From: Pedobacter cryoconitis
GTDB lineage: Bacteria; Bacteroidota; Bacteroidia; Sphingobacteriales; Sphingobacteriaceae
Direction of reading: 5' to 3'
NCBI GenBank assembly: GCA_019352875.1
Contig: JAAAFW010000015.1
Coordinates: 430,192-494,191 of the forward strand
DNA length: 64,000 bases
The notes beneath the pieces were generated by a model. The model saw only the letters and a program-made list of their open reading frames with translations, was not told where the DNA came from and ran no database searches. Shown piece after piece: positions 24,787 through 33,824 of this stretch (positions are counted from its first letter, which is position 1; each line of letters starts with the position of its first letter). The position numbers and the translations under genes were made by a program.

Positions 24787-24802
24787 TTTTTTTTGAACAA
24801 AA

Positions 24803-24820
24803 ACATACCACCCAGTATGT
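24803..24820. promoter_or_regulatory. TetR operator 2
   Basis: ACATACC-ACCC-AGTATGT differs from operator 1 by a single arm base. It lies between the TetR stop and the DUF420 gene, 88 bp before the DUF420 start codon. Confidence 0.78.
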
Positions 24821-24864
24821 CGTAAGTAACATTAAATATAACCATCCAATATGCACGCCCACAA

Positions 24865-24882
24865 ACATACCATTTAGTATGT
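24865..24882. promoter_or_regulatory. TetR operator 3
   Basis: ACATACC-ATTT-AGTATGT has the same arms as operator 2. Its centre is 62 bp downstream of operator 2 and about 34 bp before the DUF420 start, so binding here would block the efflux operon promoter. Confidence 0.78.
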
Positions 24883-24907
24883 TTCATGACTCCCTTTCCC
24901 CGAACCA

Positions 24908-25435
24908 ATGCAACTAAAAAATTATAAATCTCTGATCTGGATCCTCAGCATCACAATCAATGGTCTAATTGTTCTTGCTTTTTACTTACCGAAAGTATCT
25001 GTGCTGGATGAGTACGACTTTTCAAAGCTTCCGCTGCTCAACGCTGTTTTAAACGGATTAACCTTTCTTTCCCTGACGACTGCGCTGATTGCGATACGTC
25101 GTAAAAAAATAACTCTGCACAGGTCGTTTGTGCTCCTTGCATTTTCATTTACATCCTTATTTCTGTTTTCGTATTTGCTATATCATTTCTCCACGCCTTC
25201 TACCAAATTTGGCGGCGAGGGTATAATGCGGGGAATCTATTTGTTTGTTTTGCTTACTCACGTTTTTTTGGCTGCCCTGATTGTACCATTGGCACTATTG
25301 ACAATGGCATTCGGATTAAACAATCAAATTAACAAACACCGTAAAATCGCCAGGTGGACAATGCCGGTCTGGTTGTATGTTAGTTTTACGGGGGTTGTTG
25401 TATACCTGCTTATTTCGCCTTATTACCTCCATTGA
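24908..25435 (+). CDS. DUF420 membrane protein
   Basis: A 175-residue protein with about five membrane helices (WILSITINGLIVLAFYLP at the start, SFVLLAFSFTSLFLFSYLLYHF in the middle, MPVWLYVSFTGVVVYLLI at the end). The conserved HRSFVLLAF and RKIARWTMPVWLYVSFTG pattern is that of DUF420 (YozB/CtaM relatives). It lies between the TetR operators and the RND genes, so it is probably induced with them. Its role in efflux is unknown. Confidence 0.85.
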   Translation: MQLKNYKSLIWILSITINGLIVLAFYLPKVSVLDEYDFSKLPLLNAVLNGLTFLSLTTALIAIRRKKITLHRSFVLLAFSFTSLFLFSYLLYHFSTPSTKFGGEGIMRGIYLFVLLTHVFLAALIVPLALLTMAFGLNNQINKHRKIARWTMPVWLYVSFTGVVVYLLISPYYLH

Positions 25436-25535
25436 ACATGATCGCAATATTCCCCTATCGGGTAAAAAAAGCTGTCGGTGAAATTTGGTCCAGACTCGTT
25501 TTATCACACATTTTTAATATATCAACTCAATTTTT

Positions 25536-26672
25536 ATGAAAAAAACTCTATTACATGGAATGATAATTCCGGTTATCATATTTTCTTCCTGTGCACCAGG
25601 AAACCAGCAGGCGCAGAACACAGCTGTGCCCGAAGTTCCGGTAACTGTAGTAAACCAGACCGATGCGGTGGTTTACACAGAATATCCGACTAGCCTGGAA
25701 GGCCAGACGGATGTGGAAATCCGCTCACAAGTCAATGGGATTCTGGAAAGAATCTTTGTGGAAGAGGGTGCGTACGTCGAAAAAGGAGCGTCACTATTTC
25801 AGATTGACGCCCGCCCCTACCAGGAAGAATATAACAATGCGCAAGGTGAACTATTGGCTGCAAGGGCAGATGTGGCAACGGCAAAAATTGAAGTGGAGAA
25901 GCTCACAGCGCTCGTGCAAAATAAAGTGGTCTCTCCATATCAGTTAAAGACAGCCAGGGCGGCTCATGATGCTGCGGCTGCCCGTGAAAAACAAGCACTG
26001 GCAAAAGCCGGGAATGCAAGAATCACAATGGGTTTTGCAACAATTAAAGCTCCGGTAAGTGGCTATATAGGTCGTTTGGGCAAGAAAACCGGTAGCCTGG
26101 TGTCCCCATCAGATTCTCAACCGTTATCTATTCTATCTGATAACAGAGAAGTACATGCCTACTTTTCTGTCGGTGAAGCTGACTTTGTCGCTTTCAAAGA
26201 TGGCTTAGATGGTACTTCTATCAGCGAAAAATTAAAAAACACTTCTGCCGTAATCATGATACTTTCGGGCGGTACTACTTATCCGCAAACCGGCAAAATG
26301 GATATGGTGGATGCCGCATTCGACAAATCTACCGGAGCAATCACCCTGCGGGCAACATTCCCGAATAAGCAAGGTTTACTTCGTTCAGGGAATTCCGGAA
26401 GGATTAGGATAGGGCTTAAACAAGCTGACATAGTTGCAATACCTCAGGCCGCTACTTTTGAAATGCAGGACAAGATTTTTGCATTTGTAGTTGATAAAAA
26501 CAATAAAACCCGGCAGGTAGCTTTAACAATTTCCGGTTCGAGCGGAAATACCTATTACATCTCCCATGGTCTGAAGACAGGTGACGGTCTGATATTAAAA
26601 GGTCTCGAATCCTTAAAAGATGGTATGCCCGTTAAACCGCAAATATCTAACGGAAAACTGGCCAGCAATTAA
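25536..26672 (+). CDS. RND efflux periplasmic adaptor (membrane fusion protein)
   Basis: A 378-residue MexA/AcrA-type adaptor with a lipoprotein signal (GMIIPVIIFSSC). The lipoyl half-motifs QVNGILERIFVEEGAYVEKG and TIKAPVSGYIGRLGKKTGSLV flank a helical hairpin (about residues 100-160), followed by beta-barrel and membrane-proximal domains. It links the inner-membrane pump (next gene, 17 bp) to the outer-membrane channel. Confidence 0.93.
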   Translation: MKKTLLHGMIIPVIIFSSCAPGNQQAQNTAVPEVPVTVVNQTDAVVYTEYPTSLEGQTDVEIRSQVNGILERIFVEEGAYVEKGASLFQIDARPYQEEYNNAQGELLAARADVATAKIEVEKLTALVQNKVVSPYQLKTARAAHDAAAAREKQALAKAGNARITMGFATIKAPVSGYIGRLGKKTGSLVSPSDSQPLSILSDNREVHAYFSVGEADFVAFKDGLDGTSISEKLKNTSAVIMILSGGTTYPQTGKMDMVDAAFDKSTGAITLRATFPNKQGLLRSGNSGRIRIGLKQADIVAIPQAATFEMQDKIFAFVVDKNNKTRQVALTISGSSGNTYYISHGLKTGDGLILKGLESLKDGMPVKPQISNGKLASN

Positions 26673-26689
26673 TCCTTAATTATTAAATC

Positions 26690-29600
26690 ATGCTAAAAGT
26701 TTTTATCGATAAGCCGGTTATCGCTACGGTGGTTTCCATCATGCTGGTAATTCTCGGTGTTGTAGGTCTTATGGACCTGCCTGTACAACAATTTCCCGAC
26801 ATAGCTCCCCCTGTCGTACAGGTATCAGCTAGCTATCCGGGTGCGAATGCAGAAACGATGGTACGTGCTGTAGCACCACCATTGGAGGAAGCAATTAATG
26901 GGGTCGAAAATATGACCTATATAAGTTCCACATCGAGTAATGACGGAACTTTAACTATTTCAGTTTATTTTAGTTTAGGTACTGATCCTGACCAGGCGGC
27001 TGTGAATGTACAGAACCGCGTGTCATCTGCAACCGGACTTTTACCTTTGGAGGTGGTTCAGGCTGGCATCACCACTCAAAAAGTACAAAATTCACTCATT
27101 ATGGCAATTAACCTGATGAGTGAAACGCCTAAGTTATACGACGCAACTTATCTTACTAATTACGCACAGATCAACGTTATACCCGAGATAAAAAGGATCA
27201 AAGGAGTTGGACAGGTAACGCTGTACGGTGGTAACAGAGACTACTCCATGCGAATCTGGCTCAAACCGGCACAGATGGCAGCTTATAAAATTACCCCGAC
27301 TGAAGTAATGGCGGCTGTCAAAAACAAAAATCAGGAGGCCGCTCCCGGAAGATTTGGGGAGTCAAGCGACCGTTCATTTGAATATGTTCTCAAGTATTCT
27401 GGAAAATATACCAAACCGGAGGAATATGGGAATATGATCATCAGATCGAATCCTGATGGAACCATGTTAAGACTTAAAGATGTAGCTAAGGTTGAACTGG
27501 GCAGTTATACTTACAATTCGCTAAATACCGTACATGATAAGCAAAGTATTCTATTCCAGGTGGTACAATTGCCCGGTTCCAATTCAAGGGAAATACAGAC
27601 CAAAGTTGCTGAGTTTCTAAAAAAAGCAGAGAAGGATTTCCCTCCGGGAATTAAACAGCAGATACTTTATAATACCAAAGATATGCTGGATCAATCCATC
27701 GAGCAGGTCGAGCATACTTTACTCGAAGCATTCATCCTGGTTTTCATTGTAGTATATATATTCCTGCAGGACTTCCGGTCAACGCTGATCCCCGCTATAG
27801 CTGTCCCTGTAGCCGTTATTGGCACTTTCTTCTTTATGTCTGTCTTTGGATTCTCCATCAATCTTCTGACCTTGTTTGCACTTGTACTGGCCATTGGAAT
27901 TGTCGTGGACGACGCTATTGTGGTCGTTGAAGCGGTGCATTCCAAACTAGAACATCGGAACATGACACCAAAGAAAGCTACTACGGCAGCCATGCATGAA
28001 ATTACCGGCGCGATTGTCTCAATTACCCTGGTAATGGCAGCCGTATTCCTTCCTGTTGGTTTCATGAAAGGTTCGGCTGGAGTATTTTACCGGCAGTTCG
28101 CATTCACCCTCGCGATTGCTATTGCTATCTCTGCATTAAATGCGCTGACACTAAGCCCTGCTTTATGTGCTTTATTATTAAAAGATGTGAATCATGATCA
28201 TCATGAAAAGCCGACCACCTTCAAACAGCGATTTTTCTTTGCTTTCAATAAAGGGTTTGAAAATGTGACTGGTAAATATGTTGGATGGGTAAAAAAGATG
28301 ATCAAGTTCAAATGGGCCAGTCTTGGAGGGCTTGTACTAGTTGTTATCATTACCGGCTGGCTTATTCGCAGAACACCTACAGGTTTTATTCCGTCGGAAG
28401 ATTTAGGGTTTATCGCCATATCGGTAAACCTTCCACCAGGTTCTTCTATGAACAGAACACAGGCAATTCTTGATGAAGCGGCCAATAAAGTGAGAGATAT
28501 GAAAGCAAAATTTGCCTTCAACCAGGTGGCAGGCTTTAATGTACTAACTAGTTCAACCAGCCCATCTTCAGGAGTGGCCTTCTTCAGAATGAAAAAAGAC
28601 GGCGAACGTGGTGAAATGAATAGTGTCGCAGAAAATATGGCCGAATTACAAAAGCGCCTTGCCACTATTAAAGGAGCACAATTTTTCGTTTTCTCTTTTC
28701 CGACTGTACCGGGTTTCAGTAATGTCGATGCACTTGATTTTGTTCTGGAGGACAAAACCGGAGGCAAACTGGATAAATTTGGTGGAGTTGCAAACCGTTT
28801 TATCGCCGAATTAATGAAGCGAAAAGAAATCGCAGTTGCATTTACTACATTTCGTGCCGACTACCCTCAATATGATATGGTTCTTGACCATGAAAAGATC
28901 GAACAGCTAGGAGTTGATGAAAAGGACGTTTTAAGCACAATGCAATCCTATTTCGGTAGTGCCCAGGTTTCCGATTTCAACCGCTTCGGCAAATATTACC
29001 GGGTTATGGTACAGGCAGACAAGGAAGAACGTGCCGATCCTGCTTCTATGAATGAGATTTATGTGAAGAACAAAACGGGTAAAATGGTACCTGTTAATAC
29101 GATCGTCAGGTTGAGAAGAGTATATGGACCAGAAGCCATTACCCGTTATAACCTTTTCAATTCAATAGGTGTCAATGCGCTGCCAAAACCTGGTTATAGT
29201 ACAGGAAATGCGATTGAGGCAATTCGCGAAGTTGCGGCAAAAGAGCTGCCAGCAGGGTATTCTTTCGAATTTTCCGGAATGACAAGAGAAGAGATTTCCT
29301 CCGGCGGCCAATCAGTTATCATTTTTATCCTCTCCCTGTTATTCGTCTACTTCTTATTATGCGCCCAATATAACAGCTATATTCTTCCATTAGCTGTAAT
29401 ATTTTCAGTGCCGACTGGTATTATCGGAGTTTTTATGGCAATTGGTATGACGGGAATTGATAATAATATCTATATCCAGGTTGCTCTTGTTATGCTGATC
29501 GGGTTGCTCGCAAAAAATGCTATTCTAATCGTAGAATTTGCTGTGCAACGCAGAGAGGCCGGCCACACACTGCTAGAATCGGCACTCGAGGCCGCTAAAC

Positions 29601-29860
29601 TCCGCATCCGTCCGATTATTATGACATCAATCGCTTTCGTAGCAGGTATCTCCCCTATGATGCGTGCAACCGGTCCTTCTGCCATGGGTAACCATTCCAT
29701 AAGTATCGGCGCGGCTGGAGGCATGTTGGCCGGCGTGGTCCTGGGATTATTAATTATACCAGTTCTATTTGTAGTCTTCCAGGCCTTACACGAAAAAGTC
29801 GCCGGCAAGAAGCTTCATTCGGAACCTGAAATGGTATTGGAAGCTGAAAACTTAATTTAA
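26690..29860 (+). CDS. RND multidrug efflux permease (HAE1/AcrB type)
   Basis: A 1056-residue proton-driven transporter with 12 membrane helices and two large periplasmic loops. The N-terminus FIDKPVIATVVSIMLVILG and the helix-4 motif GIVVDDAIVVVE are typical; the proton-relay aspartates fall at residues 407 and 408 as in AcrB. The second-half motif LIGLLAKNAILIVEFA is also intact. Full length for the family. Encoded between its adaptor and outer-membrane partners. Confidence 0.96.
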   Translation: MLKVFIDKPVIATVVSIMLVILGVVGLMDLPVQQFPDIAPPVVQVSASYPGANAETMVRAVAPPLEEAINGVENMTYISSTSSNDGTLTISVYFSLGTDPDQAAVNVQNRVSSATGLLPLEVVQAGITTQKVQNSLIMAINLMSETPKLYDATYLTNYAQINVIPEIKRIKGVGQVTLYGGNRDYSMRIWLKPAQMAAYKITPTEVMAAVKNKNQEAAPGRFGESSDRSFEYVLKYSGKYTKPEEYGNMIIRSNPDGTMLRLKDVAKVELGSYTYNSLNTVHDKQSILFQVVQLPGSNSREIQTKVAEFLKKAEKDFPPGIKQQILYNTKDMLDQSIEQVEHTLLEAFILVFIVVYIFLQDFRSTLIPAIAVPVAVIGTFFFMSVFGFSINLLTLFALVLAIGIVVDDAIVVVEAVHSKLEHRNMTPKKATTAAMHEITGAIVSITLVMAAVFLPVGFMKGSAGVFYRQFAFTLAIAIAISALNALTLSPALCALLLKDVNHDHHEKPTTFKQRFFFAFNKGFENVTGKYVGWVKKMIKFKWASLGGLVLVVIITGWLIRRTPTGFIPSEDLGFIAISVNLPPGSSMNRTQAILDEAANKVRDMKAKFAFNQVAGFNVLTSSTSPSSGVAFFRMKKDGERGEMNSVAENMAELQKRLATIKGAQFFVFSFPTVPGFSNVDALDFVLEDKTGGKLDKFGGVANRFIAELMKRKEIAVAFTTFRADYPQYDMVLDHEKIEQLGVDEKDVLSTMQSYFGSAQVSDFNRFGKYYRVMVQADKEERADPASMNEIYVKNKTGKMVPVNTIVRLRRVYGPEAITRYNLFNSIGVNALPKPGYSTGNAIEAIREVAAKELPAGYSFEFSGMTREEISSGGQSVIIFILSLLFVYFLLCAQYNSYILPLAVIFSVPTGIIGVFMAIGMTGIDNNIYIQVALVMLIGLLAKNAILIVEFAVQRREAGHTLLESALEAAKLRIRPIIMTSIAFVAGISPMMRATGPSAMGNHSISIGAAGGMLAGVVLGLLIIPVLFVVFQALHEKVAGKKLHSEPEMVLEAENLI

Positions 29861-29886
29861 AAAGCATTTAACTCTTGAAATATTCA

Positions 29887-31296
29887 ATGAAAAACTATAA
29901 TCGACTTTTAATTATCGGATTGCTTTTTACGATTGCAGGTTGTAAAATCTCTAAAGATATACCGGCGCCCAAACTGGAAACGCCGGTCGCCTTCAATGAT
30001 GAGGCGGTGAAAGATACTGCTGGCATAGGCACCCTGCAATGGAGGAGCTTTTTCCATGACGAAGTATTACAGGCACTGATAGACAGTACGCTGAGAAGAA
30101 ACTTCGACATGCGTATCGCATTGAAAAACATAGAGGAAGCCCAGATAATTGTAAGACAGTCTAAATGGAACAATGTACCTGCACTCGATTTCAGTGCAGG
30201 GGCCACCACAAGTATCCCGTCGAAACACAGCCTCAATGGTCTGACGACCAGCCAGTTTTTAGGCACAAATCATATTGAGGATTATTCTGCCGGCGCAAGC
30301 CTCTCCTGGGAAGCTGATATCTGGGGAAAGATACGCGAGACCAATAAAGCAGCTCTTGCTGCTTATCTGCAAAGTGATGAAGCAAGAAAAACCTTGCAGA
30401 CTAACCTTATTGCCAGCGTGTCCAAAGGGTATTTTAACCTGCTCATGCTGGACGAACAACTACGGGTAGCGCAACGTAACCTGATGTTAATGGACAGCAC
30501 ATTACGCATAGTGAATGTACAGTATGATGCCGGACAAGTTACTTCCCTGGCTGTTCAGCAGGCGCAGGCACAGCAGCTTACAGCGACTGAGCTTATTCCA
30601 CAACTTGAGCAAGAGATTGCATTACAGGAAAATGCGCTGCATATCCTTGCAGGGCAACAGCCAGGCACAGTCCACCGTCACACCATCCTGGATGAAATCA
30701 GGTTCCCAAAAGAACTCTCTGCGGGCCTTCCGTCGGCTGTAATTCGAAGACGGCCAGATGTGAGAAGTGCTGAGCTGGATCTGGTAATCGCAAATACGAA
30801 AGTAGGAATCAATAAAGCTCAAATGTATCCTGCATTCCGGATTACTGCCAGCGGCGGAATCAATGCACTCAAAGCCAGTGACTGGTTTAGTATTCCAGGT
30901 TCACTCTTTGGCGTAGTCGGCGCAAGTGTCCTGCAACCATTGCTTCAGCATAAGGAATTAAGTACACAGTATAAAATAGCCGGTATAGAGCGGGAGAAAT
31001 CAGTTATTCTTTTCCGGCAAACCGTATTGAAAGCTATTGGTGAAGTATCCGACGCCATGGTAAAAATCGAGAAATTAAAACGTCAGCATATGATAGCGGC
31101 TAAACGTGTTGCAACGCTTCGGCAAGCAACTGCAAATGCCAGTTCACTTTTCCAAAATGGTATGGCAAACTATCTGGAAGTAATCACAGCACAAGGAAAC
31201 GTGCTCCAGAGTGAGCTCGATCTAGCCTCGGTAAAACGGCAGGAATTATCTGCCATAGCCGATCTGTATAGAAGCCTGGGTGGTGGTACAAACTGA
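29887..31296 (+). CDS. Outer-membrane efflux lipoprotein (OprM/NodT type)
   Basis: A 469-residue TolC-superfamily channel from the ATG at 29887; a TTG start at 29875 is less likely. Lipobox FTIAGC near residue 19. Paired repeats of the family are visible (SWEADIWGKIRETNKAAL, and LPSAVIRRRPDVRSAELDL). It completes the tripartite pump with the two preceding genes and is followed by a hairpin. Confidence 0.93.
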   Translation: MKNYNRLLIIGLLFTIAGCKISKDIPAPKLETPVAFNDEAVKDTAGIGTLQWRSFFHDEVLQALIDSTLRRNFDMRIALKNIEEAQIIVRQSKWNNVPALDFSAGATTSIPSKHSLNGLTTSQFLGTNHIEDYSAGASLSWEADIWGKIRETNKAALAAYLQSDEARKTLQTNLIASVSKGYFNLLMLDEQLRVAQRNLMLMDSTLRIVNVQYDAGQVTSLAVQQAQAQQLTATELIPQLEQEIALQENALHILAGQQPGTVHRHTILDEIRFPKELSAGLPSAVIRRRPDVRSAELDLVIANTKVGINKAQMYPAFRITASGGINALKASDWFSIPGSLFGVVGASVLQPLLQHKELSTQYKIAGIEREKSVILFRQTVLKAIGEVSDAMVKIEKLKRQHMIAAKRVATLRQATANASSLFQNGMANYLEVITAQGNVLQSELDLASVKRQELSAIADLYRSLGGGTN

Positions 31297-31328
31297 TTGG
31301 TAAATATTAAGAGATTATGACGTGATTT

Positions 31329-31359
31329 GCCGGCTGCTCTCCTTTTGGACCCAGCCGGC
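31329..31359. terminator. Terminator-like hairpin after the RND operon
   Basis: GCCGGCTG and CAGCCGGC form an 8-bp GC-rich stem with a ~15-base loop, 33 bp past the outer-membrane gene and between convergent genes. No long T-run follows, so this is a moderate call. Confidence 0.55.
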
Positions 31360-31373
31360 TTCTCATAAAAATA

Positions 31374-31727
31374 TTATTGATTTTTTACCCGCTCCCGGTG
31401 CAGCATCCCCCAGGATGCCATTTCATCAATAATGGGCTTTAGCGAATGTCCATACTCCGTAAGCTCGTACTCTACTGTGATTGGTTTGGTTGCCAGAACG
31501 GTCCGATTAACCAAGCCGTGTAACTCCAGTTCCTGCAATTCTTTGGAAAGCATTTTTGCAGCTATGCCTTCAACATTCCCTTTAAGTTCCATAAACCTCT
31601 TTTTACCAAAGGCTAATGAACCGATGATACGTATTTTCCATTTCCCGGAAAGGACGTCCATGGTATCGCGGATAGCACGGTGGTGTGCTGTACAAGCGCT
31701 CTGATCCAGATTTTCTTCTTCTTCCAT
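31374..31727 (-). CDS. HxlR family transcriptional regulator
   Basis: A 117-residue winged-helix protein: IRDTMDVLSGKWKIRIIGSLAFGKKRFMELK, then MLSKELQELELHGLVNRTV and VEYELTEYG. The N-terminal cysteine found in redox-sensing members is present at residue 12 (SACTAHH). It is divergent from the hydrolase gene at 31857, with a perfect palindrome at 31749-31762 between them, so it probably regulates itself and the hydrolase. Confidence 0.9.
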   Translation of the reverse strand: MEEEENLDQSACTAHHRAIRDTMDVLSGKWKIRIIGSLAFGKKRFMELKGNVEGIAAKMLSKELQELELHGLVNRTVLATKPITVEYELTEYGHSLKPIIDEMASWGMLHRERVKNQ

Positions 31728-31748
31728 TCTTAAAGTTGGTTTCTTCAG

Positions 31749-31762
31749 GGAAACTAGTTTCC
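31749..31762. promoter_or_regulatory. Perfect palindrome in the HxlR/hydrolase intergenic region
   Basis: GGAAACTAGTTTCC is a perfect 14-bp palindrome 22 bp upstream of the HxlR start codon. Nearby GTAAACC half-site-like sequences follow. It is the best candidate operator for the HxlR protein; binding is inferred from position. Confidence 0.5.
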
Positions 31763-31856
31763 TCGGGTAAACCCATTACAAAAGTAAACCATGTGCATTA
31801 TAAATTTGTAAAGAATTGAAAAAGAAGCATCGTTATCATCCTACAACATAAATATT

Positions 31857-32840
31857 ATGGACCAACTGAATTGTATTACTACTAACGAACCTGCGAGCAA
31901 TCTAACTGCAGTTATCTCCCAAAGTCCCGTTAAACTCCAGGCTCCCGCCCGTGATTACGAGTTGCAGGTACGCGTTTCTGCACCGATAACTGGTGACCAG
32001 TTACCAATTATCATTTTTTCTCATGGTTTTGGGTCATCCATGGATGCATACGCCCCACTGGTAAATTACTGGGCAGCGCGTGGTTTTGTCGTTATTCAGC
32101 CTACCTTTCTTGATTCACGGTCATTAAGCCCTAATCCAAAAGCGGACCATGGCGAAGCGGTTAAGGCTTACCTGGAAGATCCCAGGAAACCATTGATGTG
32201 GCGATATCGCGTAGAAGACGTTAAGCTCGTGCTAAATCAGCTGGATCTTATTGAAGCCACTGTTATTGGCCTTCGGGGACGGTTGGATCAAACACGTATC
32301 GCTGCGGCAGGTCATTCTTTTGGTGCCCAGACTACGGCGACATTGTTAGGTACAAGAGTAATAAATGCCGATGGCAGCTTAAGTGAAGACCTCTCTGATG
32401 CCAGAATTAGCGTTGGTATTTTACTGAGCGCAGGCGGCAGAGGTGGTGACGCGTTGAGCGAGTTTGCAAAGAAACACTTTCCGCATCTGAATCAAAGCTA
32501 TACAGAAATGACCATACCAGCCCTCGTAGTCGCTGGCGACCGCGACGTATCTCCGCTGACTGTATCCGGGCCGGAATGGTTCAGAGACGCCTATTACCTG
32601 AGTCCGGGTGCAAATACGTTACTCAATCTTTCTGGAGGCGAGCACATGCTTGGCGGAATCTCTGGTTATCTGGTAACAGAAACCACAGATGAAAATCCTG
32701 AGCGGGTGGCTGCAGTGCAACGCCTAAGCTGGGCTTATTTGCGTAGCGCGCTTTATCCGGAAGATCCCGCTTGGACAGAAGCTAAAGCGTGGTTCAGAAA
32801 AAGCCAAAATGCAACTGGTCAGATTAAAAATAAATACTAA
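31857..32840 (+). CDS. Alpha/beta hydrolase (chlorophyllase/dienelactone hydrolase-like)
   Basis: A 327-residue hydrolase without an obvious signal peptide. PIIIFSHGFGSSMDAY is the oxyanion strand, GHSFGAQT the nucleophile elbow, VVAGDRDVSPL carries the likely acid residue and GGEHMLGG the histidine. The catalytic triad is therefore complete. It resembles Bacteroidota 'predicted dienelactone hydrolase' proteins. Divergent from HxlR. The substrate is unknown. Confidence 0.88.
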   Translation: MDQLNCITTNEPASNLTAVISQSPVKLQAPARDYELQVRVSAPITGDQLPIIIFSHGFGSSMDAYAPLVNYWAARGFVVIQPTFLDSRSLSPNPKADHGEAVKAYLEDPRKPLMWRYRVEDVKLVLNQLDLIEATVIGLRGRLDQTRIAAAGHSFGAQTTATLLGTRVINADGSLSEDLSDARISVGILLSAGGRGGDALSEFAKKHFPHLNQSYTEMTIPALVVAGDRDVSPLTVSGPEWFRDAYYLSPGANTLLNLSGGEHMLGGISGYLVTETTDENPERVAAVQRLSWAYLRSALYPEDPAWTEAKAWFRKSQNATGQIKNKY

Positions 32841-32986
32841 ACGGGGAATTTACACTATAGTGTAGCGGTAAAAGATATTTTTGCACTGATTTTTGTAAGG
32901 AAAGAACATTTGAATGATGAAACAACTAGCAGAATTAAGGTTCCGTAATTCATCATTTACCCCGGGCCTTTAAACTTACAATTAAC

Positions 32987-33703
32987 ATGATGAATTGCAG
33001 AAACTGCAGTAATATGGTCAATGGCAATTTTTGTTGCAATTGCGGCCAGCCAGTACAAATTAAAAGAGTTGACAGCCATTATATCCTGCACGAAATTCAG
33101 CATATTCTACATTTCGAAAAAGGAACCTTATATACGGTAAAGGAGTTGCTGATCAGGCCGGGAAAAAACATCAGGGAGTTTATTGCCGATAACCGTAGTA
33201 GATTGGTAAAGCCGATTATATTTATAATAATCACTTCCTTGATCTACACGGTGATCGTACATTATTTTCATATCGAAGAAGAATTTATTGGTTACAGTAA
33301 TTCTGAGAAGACAACCACAAGTTCAATTTTTGAATGGGTACAAAACCATTATGGCTATTCCAATATTATTATGGGTATATGCATAGCATTTTGGCTTAAA
33401 CTTTTTTTTAGCAAGTACAACTACAATTTCTTCGAAATTCTAATTCTATTATGTTTTGTGATGGGAATGGGAATGTTGATTTTTTCTGCTTTTGCCATTT
33501 TGGAAGAATTCACGAAACTGAGCCTTAACAAAATTTCCGGGATAGTAGCAGTATCCTATTGTACATGGGCTATAGGACAGTTTTTCAATCCAAAGGACTT
33601 ACTCAGCTATTTAAAAGCACTTATTTCATACATTTTGGGAATACTTACGTTCAGTATTTCAGCAATGCTTCTGGGATTTTTAATTGATCTTTTCATCAAA
33701 TAA
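32987..33703 (+). CDS. DUF3667 membrane protein
   Basis: A 238-residue protein. An N-terminal zinc ribbon of two CxxC pairs (CRNCSNMVNGNFCCNCGQP) precedes HYILHEIQHILHFEKGTLYTVKEL and LLIRPGKNIREFI, the DUF3667 signature, then about five membrane helices. The family is widespread in Bacteroidota and functionally unknown. Encoded alone on the plus strand. Confidence 0.88.
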   Translation: MMNCRNCSNMVNGNFCCNCGQPVQIKRVDSHYILHEIQHILHFEKGTLYTVKELLIRPGKNIREFIADNRSRLVKPIIFIIITSLIYTVIVHYFHIEEEFIGYSNSEKTTTSSIFEWVQNHYGYSNIIMGICIAFWLKLFFSKYNYNFFEILILLCFVMGMGMLIFSAFAILEEFTKLSLNKISGIVAVSYCTWAIGQFFNPKDLLSYLKALISYILGILTFSISAMLLGFLIDLFIK

Positions 33704-33824
33704 AATAATGCTCCGCTAGGATTGAACGCTACAAAAACAGTCAATATGATGCGGGCTTCTAGTATCCATGCAACTTAAGGTTTATTCAGGTGTCCTATAA
33801 AAGGAATTAAACCTGTTAATATTC

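Noticed and set aside
27691..28767. Minus-strand frames of 124 and 188 codons inside the RND permease
   Set aside because: Antisense to a full-length, well-conserved RND protein with no motif of their own.
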